From Geobacter sp. (lineage in GTDB: Bacteria; Desulfobacterota; Desulfuromonadia; Geobacterales; Geobacteraceae): a stretch of 52,226 nucleotides of DNA. The notes under the pieces were generated by a model. It saw nothing but the letters and a program-made list of their open reading frames with translations, did no database searches and was not told the origin of the DNA. The DNA lies in the NCBI GenBank assembly GCA_003499925.1, contig DNRQ01000048.1, positions 1 through 52,226 of the forward strand. Direction: 5' to 3'. The translations under genes and the position numbers were made by a program. The stretch's first letter is position 1, and each line of letters opens with the position of its first letter. Below, in pieces: positions 1-8,716 of this stretch.

Positions 1-118
1 CTGTCGTCCAAATGCATCCGGCGGCGTCCGCTTCCATTTGCCTGTCTTCCAAACGCATCCGGCGGCGTCCGCTTCCATTTGCCTGTCGTCCAAATGCATC
101 CTGGCTGCGTCCGCTTCC
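1..118. repeat. 41-bp tandem repeat, about 2.9 copies
   Basis: Two full 41-bp units and a diverged third begin at base 1, so the array may continue left of the window. Units alternate between GTCCAAATGCATCC and TTCCAAACGCATCC versions. Each contains GCGG-CGT-CCGC, and adjoining units give CATTTG...CAAATG, so the array can fold as small hairpins. A related block lies at 8188-8256. No convincing coding capacity is seen. Confidence 0.85.
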
Positions 119-365
119 GCTCATGCGGGCCGCACTCGCCCGCCCGTTTGGACCTCCCCGAGGACAACGACCTTTTCACCGACCTGATCGGACCGGAATG
201 CAGCCTCACCGGCAAGCAGCAGATCCAACTGGAACGGAAGCTTGCTGCTTCGTGGGAAAATCCCTCACCCGCCCTCTGGGCACCCTCTCCCGGGCCATCA
301 AGGGGAGGGTTGGGGAGGGGTCGGGGAGAGTCGGTTGCAAAAGAGAGCCCCCTCCCCCTCCTGGC

Positions 366-458
366 CTCCCCCTTGAAGGGGGGGTGAAATTAATTCTGCT
401 TTGTCACATTGACACCTTGTCCCCATCCCCACCCTAACCCTCCCCTTGAAGGGGAGGG
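366..458. repeat. Palindromic CTCCCC-TTGAAGG repeats
   Basis: Two near-perfect palindromes of the form C-rich/TTGAA/G-rich lie at 366-384 and 438-458. Between them, at 394-410, is TTCTGCTTTGTCACATT. The same palindrome family recurs at 47562-47580, and the CTGCTTTGTCACAT word recurs (in reverse complement, one mismatch) at 47621-47637 and again near 52058. This marks a dispersed intergenic repeat family. The rest of 119-533 shows no gene. Confidence 0.65.
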
Positions 459-484
459 GATTTTAAGGCTCCTTCCCCCTTCAA

Positions 485-532
485 GGCCTGGGGGTCACAA
501 GGCCTGGGGGTCACAAGGCCTGGGGGTCAAGT
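485..532. repeat. 16-bp tandem repeat, three copies
   Basis: GGCCTGGGGGTCACAA is repeated head to tail at 485-500 and 501-516, and with a changed end at 517-532. The third copy forms the outer part of the 17-bp inverted repeat that bounds the adjacent mobile unit, which suggests repeated target or REP-like duplication at that end. Confidence 0.85.
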
Positions 533-533
533 C

Positions 534-840
534 TCAATTCTTGCGATTTTGCTCATTAACAAGCAAGACCCTACTAATCGTGCCGTGATGTAGCCGGAGA
601 TGATCCGCGACTTCCTTTTGTGAATAGCCGTGATACTGTACAGCTTCAACAATCACCCGGTTCCGCTGTCTTTTGTCATACCGAGTATGACAGGATAACT
701 CCAGGAGTGCAGGACGGGTTAAAAATCGCTGACTGCGTGGGATCTCCTTGAATTCTTCGGCGCCCTTTGCCACTTCACTCAAGCTATCAATGAAGGCCTC
801 ACTTCCCAGGAGAATTTGGCACCTTAAATCCCTTCGTGTA
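534..840 (-). pseudogene. REP-associated tyrosine transposase, C-terminal remnant
   Basis: About 100 C-terminal residues of a RAYT-type (Y1_Tnp-related) transposase remain on the minus strand. Visible are the linker region with RPALLEL and a C-terminal helix-turn-helix, YSQKEVADHLRLHHGTISRV, typical of RAYT tails. The catalytic HUH and tyrosine domain is missing. The reading frame runs upstream only into the left end of the IS200-like element near 840, so the N-terminal two-thirds were lost when that element arrived. It cannot be active. Family assignment rests on recognised pattern, not on a search. Confidence 0.65.
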
Positions 841-847
841 AATTCCC

Positions 848-861
848 CGCCGCTTGCGGCG
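848..861. repeat. IS200-like left-end hairpin
   Basis: CGCCGCTTGCGGCG is a perfect short hairpin 28 bases before the tnpA start. It matches in sequence the hairpin after tnpA (1354-1373), as expected for the subterminal TnpA recognition hairpins of IS200/IS605 elements. Confidence 0.65.
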
Positions 862-888
862 TAGCTTGGTTTTTGGTAGTTTGGCTGC

Positions 889-1341
889 ATGAGCGATTAC
901 ATACACAAAAGCCACAACGTGACGGTTTTGTTGTATCACCTGGTGTTTCCAGCCAAATACAGGCGAGTAGTCTTTGACGAAAAGGTTGATGGCGTTCTCA
1001 AAGACGTCTGCCTGGATATCGAGCAACGGTACCGGATCAAGTTCCTAGAAATTGGGACCGATGCTGACCGCGTTCATTTTTTGGTGCAATCGGTTCCTAC
1101 CTACACGGTCACGAAAATAGTGATCACGATCAAGAGCTTGACTGCACGAGAGATCTTAAAACGGTGCCCACAAGTAAAGAAGAAACTTTGGGGCGGTGAA
1201 TTTTGGACCGACGGATATTTTGCCAGCACTGTTGGTAAGCATGGGAACGAAGATAAGATAGGGGCCTATGTGAAGAGCCAAGGGAAAGCCTACCAAAAGA
1301 TCCATGCTGATTATGCTGATCGACAGCTCGAGCTGTTCTGA
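889..1341 (+). CDS. tnpA: IS200/IS605-family transposase TnpA, HUH motif altered
   Basis: A 150-residue Y1 HUH transposase of normal family length. It would cut and join single-stranded DNA at the element's hairpin ends. The conserved core reads GTDADRVHFLVQ, followed later by GGEFWTDGYF and GAYVKSQ with the likely nucleophile Tyr127. The first histidine of the metal-binding HUH triad is replaced by Arg61 (codon CGC); His63 is kept. One CAC to CGC change would explain this and would be expected to disable metal binding. The ATG at 889 gives the family-typical N-terminus (HNVTVLLYHLVFPAKYRR). No tnpB accompanies it, as in IS200 proper. The call is sure; loss of activity is inferred. Confidence 0.9.
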   Translation: MSDYIHKSHNVTVLLYHLVFPAKYRRVVFDEKVDGVLKDVCLDIEQRYRIKFLEIGTDADRVHFLVQSVPTYTVTKIVITIKSLTAREILKRCPQVKKKLWGGEFWTDGYFASTVGKHGNEDKIGAYVKSQGKAYQKIHADYADRQLELF

Positions 1342-1353
1342 ACTCCACCAATA

Positions 1354-1373
1354 CCCCGCTGCTTGCGGCGGGG
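1354..1373. repeat. IS200-like right-end hairpin
   Basis: CCCCGC and GCGGGG flank a GCTTGC core, forming a hairpin 12 bases after the tnpA stop. It shares the GCTTGCGGCG core with the left-end hairpin at 848-861. Confidence 0.65.
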
Positions 1374-1583
1374 TCGTTTATTCCTCCCATATCGATCTGG
1401 CGTTTATGCCATACACTGCTCCGGCTTCTCATAATGTTGAAAAGCAAGACTTGACCCCCAGGCTTCTCAGTAACCAAAACCGGCTACTATCCTGCCCGCT
1501 TCACCGGCGTCCTTGAGCCTGGCGGCATCCTTGTCTTCAACCCGGCTCTAACCACCCTCAAGCCCGCCACGGTCGATCTGTCG

Positions 1584-4500
1584 GTGCAGACGGATAGCCC
1601 CTCTTACCGCAAGGGAGATACCGTAGGGGTCTCCGTCCTCCTCCGCAACAGCGAAACTACCGCATACTCGACATTGCTTCGTGTGAAAATCGCCGACCCT
1701 TCCGGCGCCACCATCTTCGAAAGCAGTGCCGCTGTCCCGCTGCCCGAGGACGGCGTAATGGCGCAGGACTTCAGCGCAGCGCTCCCCGTGACGGTTCAGG
1801 GAGGGGAGTACGCGATTACCGCCGAGCTTTTCGACGTAAGCGGCAGGAATATCGGCTTTGCCCGCCAGACCTTCGGGGTGGCCACGAGCCGGATCAACGT
1901 CACACCGACGCTGCCTGCCGCCTTTGGGGTCGGGGCAAACGACGTGACCTTTAGTCTCGCCAATACCGGCGACCTCCCGGTCGAAAGCGGCGCTCTCGAG
2001 GTAACCCTGAAGGACCCGGACGGTGTCGTGATTTCCACCGCTTCGCAAACGTTCGCCCTAGGCCTCGGTCAAAACCATACGATCAACATGACCTTGTCGA
2101 TCCCGTCCCTTAAGTTCGGCACCTATACGCTCTCCTACACGCAAAGGGATGAGACGGCGAACGGGCTGGCGAAGGAGATCGCGCTGCCCAACGGCGTCGG
2201 CATCAGCGCGCTCTACGACAATAACTCGCACAGGGTCAGGAATACCGCCGGGCTCACCGTGGTCGTCACCAATACCGGGCGCTTTAATCTCGACTCCGCA
2301 GGTGCGGGACTTCCGGTGTCCGTATCGGTCCCTGCTGCGGGGTACTCGGAAACGAAGATGCTTGTCCCTGCTCCGGCTGTCGGCAATAGCGCAGGAAGCA
2401 TGCTGCTCTACAGTTTCGTCATTCCGGAAACCGTCACGGCGGCGCAGCACGGCACACGCATAACTGCCTCCTTGCCGTCCGGGTCGGCCAGCGTTCAAAC
2501 AACGCAGTTGGCCATCACCGAGTCGTCCCTTTCCCTGGCACCGCTTGAACCGGCATGCAATGCGGGGGATGTCATCCGTCCTGTGGTAGCCAACGATGGC
2601 GGGGTGGATACCACGGTCCAGTACCGGGTAAGCCTCTACGACGCGAGATCCTCGCTTATCGCGGAGACCGCGAACGGTGCAACCGCCACCGCCGGCTCCA
2701 CCTTGCCGCTTGAGGTTGCAGTCCCAGCGGGGGCTGTAGACGGCAACTACCGGCTGGAGGTGAATTACAAGGATCTGAAAACCGGGAAGGAGCAGCTGGT
2801 TACCAACGCCCTGACCGTAAACGGCGTGAAGGGGTCTCTCCAGGTCCAGACCAACAAAGAGAACTATCTGCTGACCGAGACCATTACCGGGCTTAGCGCA
2901 ATCACCAACAGCGGGACTGGGCTTGCCGGCGGCAACCTTCATCTGGAGGTTACGACCGGGGCCGGAGTGCAGAAGACCAAGACCTGGACTACCAAGGCCG
3001 ATTTCCAGACCTCCCCCCGCAGCGGTGTCGACACCTATGGGGTAAATGACTGGATCATCCCTGATGACGACTTCAGTGGCTCGGCAATCGATCCCAACCG
3101 CTGGGGATATGGTGGAAATGTCTCCATGCAAAACGGGAAAATCTTCATCGACAGCAGCTCGACCTCGTCTGGGCTATGGAGCAACTGGCTGCTGGAAGGG
3201 GACTTCGACATCGAAGTCGAGTTCCATTCCAGCACCAGCGTCGGCAACCAGGGTCCGCAGTTTTCCGTCAGTTCCAGCACTTTGTTCGCAGTGGTGCACA
3301 ACAACAGCGCGTCGGGTTGGACCGGCGATATCCGCTTTGGTGGAGGGCAGATTTACAAGGCTGTCGGGGGATACGCGACTTCAGGGCGTTACAGGATGGT
3401 CAGGACGGGAACGACGAACCCCGCTGGAGCGACCATTCTGCTTCAATACTGGAACGGCTCTTCCTGGAGCGAGATAGCAAGCGGTTCAAGCACGTTGGCA
3501 CAAGAGCCGGTACAGGTCGCTTTGTACCCGTGGAGGAGCGGCATCGGTACCGGTCCCAGCGCTGCCTATGACAATTTCAAGGTGAATTCGGGGCGGGTAA
3601 AGTCGCAAAACCAGAGTGTGGATTCGGTGCGGTTGCTGCCGCTAGACGACAACTTTGATGACGGGGTGTTCAATGAGGACAGGTGGCTGAGCGCCAATGG
3701 CCCGAAACCGATCGAATCCTCCGGGGCATTGCGTCTGCAGGGCAGTGCCACAACGCAAACGCATGCCATTCATCTTCGTTCCAGGCTCCCTGGAGATTTC
3801 AGTGCCGTTGCTGCCTACAGGAATTTCGCAGCCCAGCCTTCAGGATCGTCCAAGGGTGAGTTCGCTTTGATGGCGGCTATTGATGCAGAAACACCGGAAA
3901 CTCAGGGAACGGCTTTCTATGTGCTGCGAGGTTCCGATTCCACTTCCAGGGTTGGAGGACAATATGTCGTCGGCCTGTCCAACGTCGGCGCCAGTTACTT
4001 TATCGGAAGGAACGTGGAATACCCTTCGCACTCGGGCATGTTACGACTGACAAGGGGCGGGACCACCGGCTACGACGAATACTGGGATGGTAGCGGCTGG
4101 ACGGCAAATCACGCCAATACGATGATGAACCCGGGACCGGCTCTCATACTGCTTTCCGCCTATACTGAGACCAATTACCCAACGGTTCAGGTCGATATCG
4201 ATAAATTCTCCACCAACAAAGGGACCTATGCCGCCACCGGGAAGATATTCCCGAAGCATGACAGCGGTATCAGCGGTAACAGATGGGGCAAAGTGCTTTA
4301 TACGGCGGACCTCCCCGCCGGCACTTCTATCAGCATACGGACCCGGACCGCGGAAACCGAGGCCGGGCTGCCGGGCGCCATCTGGAGCAGTTATACGACT
4401 GGAAGCGGCTCCGCCGTGAGCAGCCCGGCGGCACGCTGGATCCAGATCGAAGTTCATCTTACCTCTGCCCACAGCTACATGACCCCGATTCTGCGTGACC

Positions 4501-7500
4501 TCACTGTCACGTACCAGACCAATCCCGGCGAGGTACTCTGGGAGGCCGACCTTCCCGCGGCACTGCTGCCGGGTGCGGCGACCGAAATACAGAGCACCAT
4601 CGGTGCGTTGGGCATGATCGGCAATTTTACCCTGAGCGGGATTTTGACCTCCGGCACCGGTCAGACGATTGCGTCGGCGGACTCTTCCTTCCATGTCGAG
4701 GCGGGCAACATTCAGGTCGCCCTGGTAACGGATAAAAAGAGCTATCGTCCTGGTGAGACGGTGACGGTTTCCGGTGAGGTACGTAACCTGTCCGGCATTG
4801 CCACGAACGGGATTACTACGCGGGTCCTGGGGGCTTTGGGAGTGGTTAACTTCCAGGAAAGCTATGACCTCGCCGCAAACAGCGTACGTCCCTTCACTTT
4901 TACCACCACGGCTGGGAACATTGGCAGCTATCAGTTTTCTGCAACCGTCACCCAGAACTCCGCAACGGTGGCGGACGCTGCGGCACAGTACGAAGTCGCC
5001 GCCCCGTCACTGACCGCACTCCTGAACCTGCCGGATTCGGTGGGGAGTGCACCGTTTGCCATCTCCTTGTCGCTTACCAACACAGGAAAGGTTGCCGCCT
5101 CAACCAGGGCGCTTGTGACCGACGACGGCGGCAACACCGTCGACGACCGGAGCGTGACGCTGGCGGCCGGAGAAAACAGGGTATTGCAGTACACCCGGCA
5201 GATAGCAGCTTCCACAACCTACTCCGCGACTCTCGGCGGCGATCTGAACCAGACCTTTACCAGGAAGGTCCTCTACATTGCGCCGGTGACCGACATCGGT
5301 GTCAGCGGGAAGATCGCGGTGGACAAGGTGGCGTACAACCCGAACGATCCCGTGACGCTGACGGCGACGGTCAGCGCTGCCTCGGCCATGGAAAACCTCT
5401 CCACTCTGGTAGCGGTTGCCAACAGCGCCGGCCAAGGGGTTTACTCCGCCAGGTCGGCCATCACGGCTCTCAACCAGGGGCAGACTGTAACCGGTAGAAG
5501 CTACTGGAATACCGGCAGTTACCCGGCGGGGACCTACCTGGTCACCCTGCAAATCCTGGACGCAGCAGGTTCGGTGCTCGGGAAAGCAACCTCTCCGCTT
5601 GTCATCAGCAGCACCATGAAACCGAGCGCGCTGTTACGGGGGAGGTTGACCCTGGACAAGCAGAGTCTTCTTGCCGGGGAGACGGTGAATCTCACCTACG
5701 AGCTCTCCAATACCGGAAACGTCGATCTGGCCGATGTCGCGCTTGCCATTCGTACATTCGACCTGACGGAAGAGAGGGGCTACGACGCGATCAGTGACCG
5801 GACCACCTTGGCTGTCGGGGCTTCCTCAAGCAACAGCGGCAGCATCGACACCCGAAGCTACAGCGCAAAGGACTACCTCGTTGTCCTCTCTGCAACCATT
5901 GCCGGGGTGGAGGAGACGCTGGCGGGAAGCTACTTCCGGGTGGAAGGCGCGCCGTCCGTACCGGCTCTTGCGGGACCGGCCATCGGTAGCGATGTGGAAA
6001 CCCTGACCCCGGCGCTCACGGTAAGTAACGCCGCCGATCCAAACGCGGACAAGCTGGGCTACCAGTTCGAAATCTATGCCGACAGCGGCCTCGCCGCGCC
6101 GGTCACCTCGGGTGTCGTATCCGAGATGGCGGGGAGCACCTCATGGGCGGTTCCGGCTCCGCTTACCGAAAACAAAACGTACTGGTGGCGTGTTCGCGCC
6201 TTCGACGGTCTGCTTTACGGTCCGTGGATGGCCACTGCCTCCTTCCGGGTCAACGCGGCCAACGATCTCCCGTCGGCGCCCAGCATAGCGAGCCCCATGG
6301 ATGGGAGCCAGGTCGCCGTATTCACGCCGCTGCTCAGCGTCGGCAACGCCGCGGATCCGGACAGCGCAAACCTTACCTACAACTTCCAGATCGCCACTGA
6401 TCCCTCCTTCACCCAGTTGGTGGCTTCCGTACAGGGGATCGCCGGCGGCGAGGCGACCACCTCCTGGACCGTTCCCGAAAACCTGCAGGAGAACGGCACC
6501 TACTACTGGCGCGCCCAGGCCGATGACTGGCTCATCGAGGGCCCCTGGTCGGCAGCGGCACGTTTCATGGTGAACACGGCCAACGAGGCTCCCGCTATGC
6601 CGGTAGTCGTTGCTCCGGCGAGCGGAGCCACCATCACAGCCCTTGCAACGGATGCCGTTGCCGCCAACAGCAGCGACCCCGATTCGTCCGCGCTATCTTA
6701 CTACTTCGAGGCCGACACGGTGCCGACCTTCGATTTGCCGCACATCCTCCGCTCCGGCAGCGTGACCGAAGGGGGAGGGACCACGTTCTGGCGGTTGAGC
6801 GGGCTCAATGACAACACGTGGTACTATCTGCGCGTCAAGGCCGGCGACGGCACGGCTGACAGCCCGTGGTCCGAGTCATCCAGGTTCTTCGTCAATACCG
6901 CAAACGACCCGCCGACCACCCCGATTCTGGCCAATCCATCCAGCGGCGGCGCGGTCAATGTGCCGGCTCCCGCCTTGTCGGTCCACAACGCCAGCGACCT
7001 CGACGGCGACCTCCTGAGCTATGCGTTCGAGGTCTATGGGGATGAGGCGATGACCAACCTGGTGGCAAGGGGAGACGACCTTGCCGAAACGACCGGGGTA
7101 ACGGCGTGGCAAATGCCGGTGAACCTCACCGAAAATCAAACCTACTACTGGCGTGCCCGGTCCTTTGACGGTGCGCTCTACGGCGACTGGATGCCGCCCG
7201 CTTCGTTCACGGTTAACACCGCTAACGACGCCCCGGACGCCCCCAAGCTTTCTTCACCCGCAGATGGGAGCAGCGTGGTGACGCCCATGCCCACGCTGGC
7301 AGTCGTGAACGCCGTCGACCCCGACAGCGACAACCTGACCTACGACTTCGAGATCTTCTCGGGCGGCTCGGTGGTTGCCGGTATTGCCGGCGTGACGGGT
7401 GATAGCTCGGGCATTACCACATGGACGCCCGGCACTCCACTTGCCGACAATACGATTTACCAGTGGAGGGCGAGGGCGTACGACGGCGACAGCTACGGTC

Positions 7501-7877
7501 CCTGGACGGCCATGGCGACCTTCACCGTCCACATACCGATTACCAGCATAAATGCCACGGTGGATTTCGATCCGGACACGCTCAATAAATCAAGCAAGGG
7601 GAGTTGGGTGGTGGTTTACCTGGAGCTACCGGACGGCTATAAACCCGTGGATGTCGATATCTCGTCGATCCGGCTCGAAGGGATCATACCGGCCGAGACG
7701 CGGCCCTATGGCATCGGTGACCATGACAAGGACGGCATTGCCGACCTCATGGTCAAGTTCAAGCGGAGCGACCTGATCAACCTGCTGCGCGAAGGCGACA
7801 GCGTCCCCGTGCAGGTGACGGGCAAGGTGGGTGCCATGTTGTTCGAAGGGGTGGATGTGATCAGGGTGATTAAATAG
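1584..7877 (+). CDS. Giant Ig-like/FN3 repeat surface protein, 5'-truncated
   Basis: The 2097-residue frame from a GTG at 1584 has no ribosome site, and coding sequence in the same frame continues upstream to about 1464, right at the inverted end of the mobile unit, where it stops. The native start and secretion signal are therefore missing. From the N-terminus one sees CARDB/Ig-like beta repeats (residues 1-480), two concanavalin/laminin-G-like jelly-roll regions (about 490-670 and 685-870), more Ig-like repeats, five FN3-like modules of about 105 residues (1455-1980; each with an N-D/P-P linker and TYYWR-type core), and a C-terminal domain starting at INATVDFDPDTLN. It was probably an extracellular adhesin or matrix protein. 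It is either a pseudogene or expressed as a fragment without export. Confidence 0.75.
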   Translation: MQTDSPSYRKGDTVGVSVLLRNSETTAYSTLLRVKIADPSGATIFESSAAVPLPEDGVMAQDFSAALPVTVQGGEYAITAELFDVSGRNIGFARQTFGVATSRINVTPTLPAAFGVGANDVTFSLANTGDLPVESGALEVTLKDPDGVVISTASQTFALGLGQNHTINMTLSIPSLKFGTYTLSYTQRDETANGLAKEIALPNGVGISALYDNNSHRVRNTAGLTVVVTNTGRFNLDSAGAGLPVSVSVPAAGYSETKMLVPAPAVGNSAGSMLLYSFVIPETVTAAQHGTRITASLPSGSASVQTTQLAITESSLSLAPLEPACNAGDVIRPVVANDGGVDTTVQYRVSLYDARSSLIAETANGATATAGSTLPLEVAVPAGAVDGNYRLEVNYKDLKTGKEQLVTNALTVNGVKGSLQVQTNKENYLLTETITGLSAITNSGTGLAGGNLHLEVTTGAGVQKTKTWTTKADFQTSPRSGVDTYGVNDWIIPDDDFSGSAIDPNRWGYGGNVSMQNGKIFIDSSSTSSGLWSNWLLEGDFDIEVEFHSSTSVGNQGPQFSVSSSTLFAVVHNNSASGWTGDIRFGGGQIYKAVGGYATSGRYRMVRTGTTNPAGATILLQYWNGSSWSEIASGSSTLAQEPVQVALYPWRSGIGTGPSAAYDNFKVNSGRVKSQNQSVDSVRLLPLDDNFDDGVFNEDRWLSANGPKPIESSGALRLQGSATTQTHAIHLRSRLPGDFSAVAAYRNFAAQPSGSSKGEFALMAAIDAETPETQGTAFYVLRGSDSTSRVGGQYVVGLSNVGASYFIGRNVEYPSHSGMLRLTRGGTTGYDEYWDGSGWTANHANTMMNPGPALILLSAYTETNYPTVQVDIDKFSTNKGTYAATGKIFPKHDSGISGNRWGKVLYTADLPAGTSISIRTRTAETEAGLPGAIWSSYTTGSGSAVSSPAARWIQIEVHLTSAHSYMTPILRDLTVTYQTNPGEVLWEADLPAALLPGAATEIQSTIGALGMIGNFTLSGILTSGTGQTIASADSSFHVEAGNIQVALVTDKKSYRPGETVTVSGEVRNLSGIATNGITTRVLGALGVVNFQESYDLAANSVRPFTFTTTAGNIGSYQFSATVTQNSATVADAAAQYEVAAPSLTALLNLPDSVGSAPFAISLSLTNTGKVAASTRALVTDDGGNTVDDRSVTLAAGENRVLQYTRQIAASTTYSATLGGDLNQTFTRKVLYIAPVTDIGVSGKIAVDKVAYNPNDPVTLTATVSAASAMENLSTLVAVANSAGQGVYSARSAITALNQGQTVTGRSYWNTGSYPAGTYLVTLQILDAAGSVLGKATSPLVISSTMKPSALLRGRLTLDKQSLLAGETVNLTYELSNTGNVDLADVALAIRTFDLTEERGYDAISDRTTLAVGASSSNSGSIDTRSYSAKDYLVVLSATIAGVEETLAGSYFRVEGAPSVPALAGPAIGSDVETLTPALTVSNAADPNADKLGYQFEIYADSGLAAPVTSGVVSEMAGSTSWAVPAPLTENKTYWWRVRAFDGLLYGPWMATASFRVNAANDLPSAPSIASPMDGSQVAVFTPLLSVGNAADPDSANLTYNFQIATDPSFTQLVASVQGIAGGEATTSWTVPENLQENGTYYWRAQADDWLIEGPWSAAARFMVNTANEAPAMPVVVAPASGATITALATDAVAANSSDPDSSALSYYFEADTVPTFDLPHILRSGSVTEGGGTTFWRLSGLNDNTWYYLRVKAGDGTADSPWSESSRFFVNTANDPPTTPILANPSSGGAVNVPAPALSVHNASDLDGDLLSYAFEVYGDEAMTNLVARGDDLAETTGVTAWQMPVNLTENQTYYWRARSFDGALYGDWMPPASFTVNTANDAPDAPKLSSPADGSSVVTPMPTLAVVNAVDPDSDNLTYDFEIFSGGSVVAGIAGVTGDSSGITTWTPGTPLADNTIYQWRARAYDGDSYGPWTAMATFTVHIPITSINATVDFDPDTLNKSSKGSWVVVYLELPDGYKPVDVDISSIRLEGIIPAETRPYGIGDHDKDGIADLMVKFKRSDLINLLREGDSVPVQVTGKVGAMLFEGVDVIRVIK

Positions 7878-7911
7878 AAGGAAAAGAGAGTAAGAATTTT
7901 CGATGACCAAG

Positions 7912-7939
7912 AGAGGGCCGGGCGTACACCCGGCCCTCT
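7912..7939 (+). terminator. Strong hairpin after the giant gene
   Basis: An 11-bp perfect stem (AGAGGGCCGGG with CCCGGCCCTCT) and a 6-base loop lie 35 bases after the stop. There is no clear T-run, so it could terminate or only stabilise the 3' end. It is symmetric and could serve either strand. Confidence 0.65.
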
Positions 7940-8187
7940 TCGAAACGGGGGAGGGGGACAAGCTACTTCCCTTCAGGAACGGCTTCCTTCATGTATCGTT
8001 GAAGAAGTGATTTGGGATGAGAGCCCAGACAAAGCAGGGAGTTGCGTACTGATCAGAGGCGGGAAAGAAAATTATCGCGATCGGTGTCGTTGTGGAAAAT
8101 CTTTCACCCGCTCGATACCGCGGCAAATGATGCGGTGGATGGCGCCAGGGGGGGTATGCGCTTGTCGAGGCAGTCAGCTTCATTTGC

Positions 8188-8256
8188 CTGTCTTCCAAAC
8201 GCATCCGGCGGCGTCCGCTTCCATTTGCCTGTCGCCCAAATGCATCCGGCTGCGTC
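8188..8256. repeat. 41-bp repeat, second block of about 1.7 copies
   Basis: One full unit (8188-8228) nearly identical to the repeat at 42-82 and a partial second unit (8229-8256), in the same orientation as the block at 1-118. Together the two blocks bracket the mobile unit and the giant gene. Confidence 0.85.
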
Positions 8257-8287
8257 GAAATCGGGCACTAACCTCGATTTATTTTCG

Positions 8288-8446
8288 ATGATGAGTGTAC
8301 CGATTATCCGACACATTAAGATTCGAGCCTACGCGACACCATACGACCCTGCGTTCACAGACTACTTTACCCAACGTGCCAAATCACGCCGGGAAAGCAG
8401 ACGAAACATGGGGAGTATAACCGCGTGTGCCCGACGTGCTATCTAA
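8288..8446 (+). pseudogene. Possible group II intron protein C-terminal scrap
   Basis: The stretch IIRHIKIRAYATPYDPAF followed by a YF-x(2)-R pattern resembles the segment that precedes the C-terminal HNH region in group II intron-encoded proteins. The frame then ends, and in another frame a CPTC pair appears. There is no plausible start or full domain. The assignment is by recognised pattern only and is uncertain; it could also be a different mobile-element fragment. Confidence 0.35.
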
Positions 8447-8716
8447 ACGATGAAGACGGGTCGAATGGCCGGGTCGCACTGGCCTTGGGTTAGGCCTGGA
8501 GGGAAGGAGGTTACACATGGTAGCGCGTTGTGAGGAAACATCGGTCGTTCACAGAGGCGAAGAACCGGTGGCCACGAAATTACAACGTATAGCGGAGAAT
8601 GCCTCACCTCGCCAACGCGAGGATAGAATGGACATGAGCCGTATACGGGGCCCGTACGTACGGTTCTGGGAGAGGGATGAGGCGAACCTGATCAGTTCGC
8701 CTCACCCTACTCGATT
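8425..8716 (+). mobile_element. Collapsed group II intron
   Basis: GTGTGCCCGAC at 8425 fits a group II intron 5' end. It is followed by a ribosome site (GGAAGGAGG, near 8501) and a start at 8518 whose product resembles the N-terminus of an intron-encoded reverse transcriptase (VATKLQRIAENA, near residue 19). The frame then runs straight into domain V-VI sequence at 8636, so nearly all of the reverse transcriptase and intron domains I-IV are missing. The 3' end matches the group II pattern CTACTCGAT. The 5' boundary is inferred and less certain than the 3' end. Confidence 0.5.
8636..8716 (+). ncRNA. Group II intron domains V and VI
   Basis: Domain V: GAGCCGTAT...GTACGGTTC forms the conserved lower stem with the AGC triad and an AC bulge. 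The upper stem is shortened, giving 31 nt instead of the usual 34 and no GNRA loop. Domain VI: GAGGCGAAC pairs with GTTCGCCTC, and the 3' strand reads CCCTACTCGAT with a candidate branch-point A. This is the clearest evidence for the intron relic. Confidence 0.65.

Larger units (their letters stand above)
518..1463. mobile_element. 946-bp unit with 17-bp inverted ends, RAYT remnant plus IS200-like
   Basis: The unit is bounded by perfect 17-bp inverted repeats: GCCTGGGGGTCAAGTCT at 518-534 and its reverse complement at 1447-1463. Inside are the C-terminal end of a REP-associated tyrosine transposase (minus strand) and an IS200-like tnpA (plus strand) with its own subterminal hairpins. The simplest reading is that an IS200-type element landed in, and replaced part of, an older RAYT/REP unit. 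The right boundary coincides with the point where the following giant gene loses its 5' part. Confidence 0.65.

Noticed and set aside
1..118. Possible CRISPR array at the left edge
   Set aside because: Units are contiguous with no unique spacers, so it is a plain tandem repeat.
12..437. Open frame of 141 codons on the plus strand
   Set aside because: It is translated from tandem repeats and C-rich palindromes, has no ribosome site, and shows no family motif.
2058..3131. Long minus-strand frame of 357 codons
   Set aside because: It is antisense to the Ig-like repeats of the giant gene, which has clear domain structure and biased codons.
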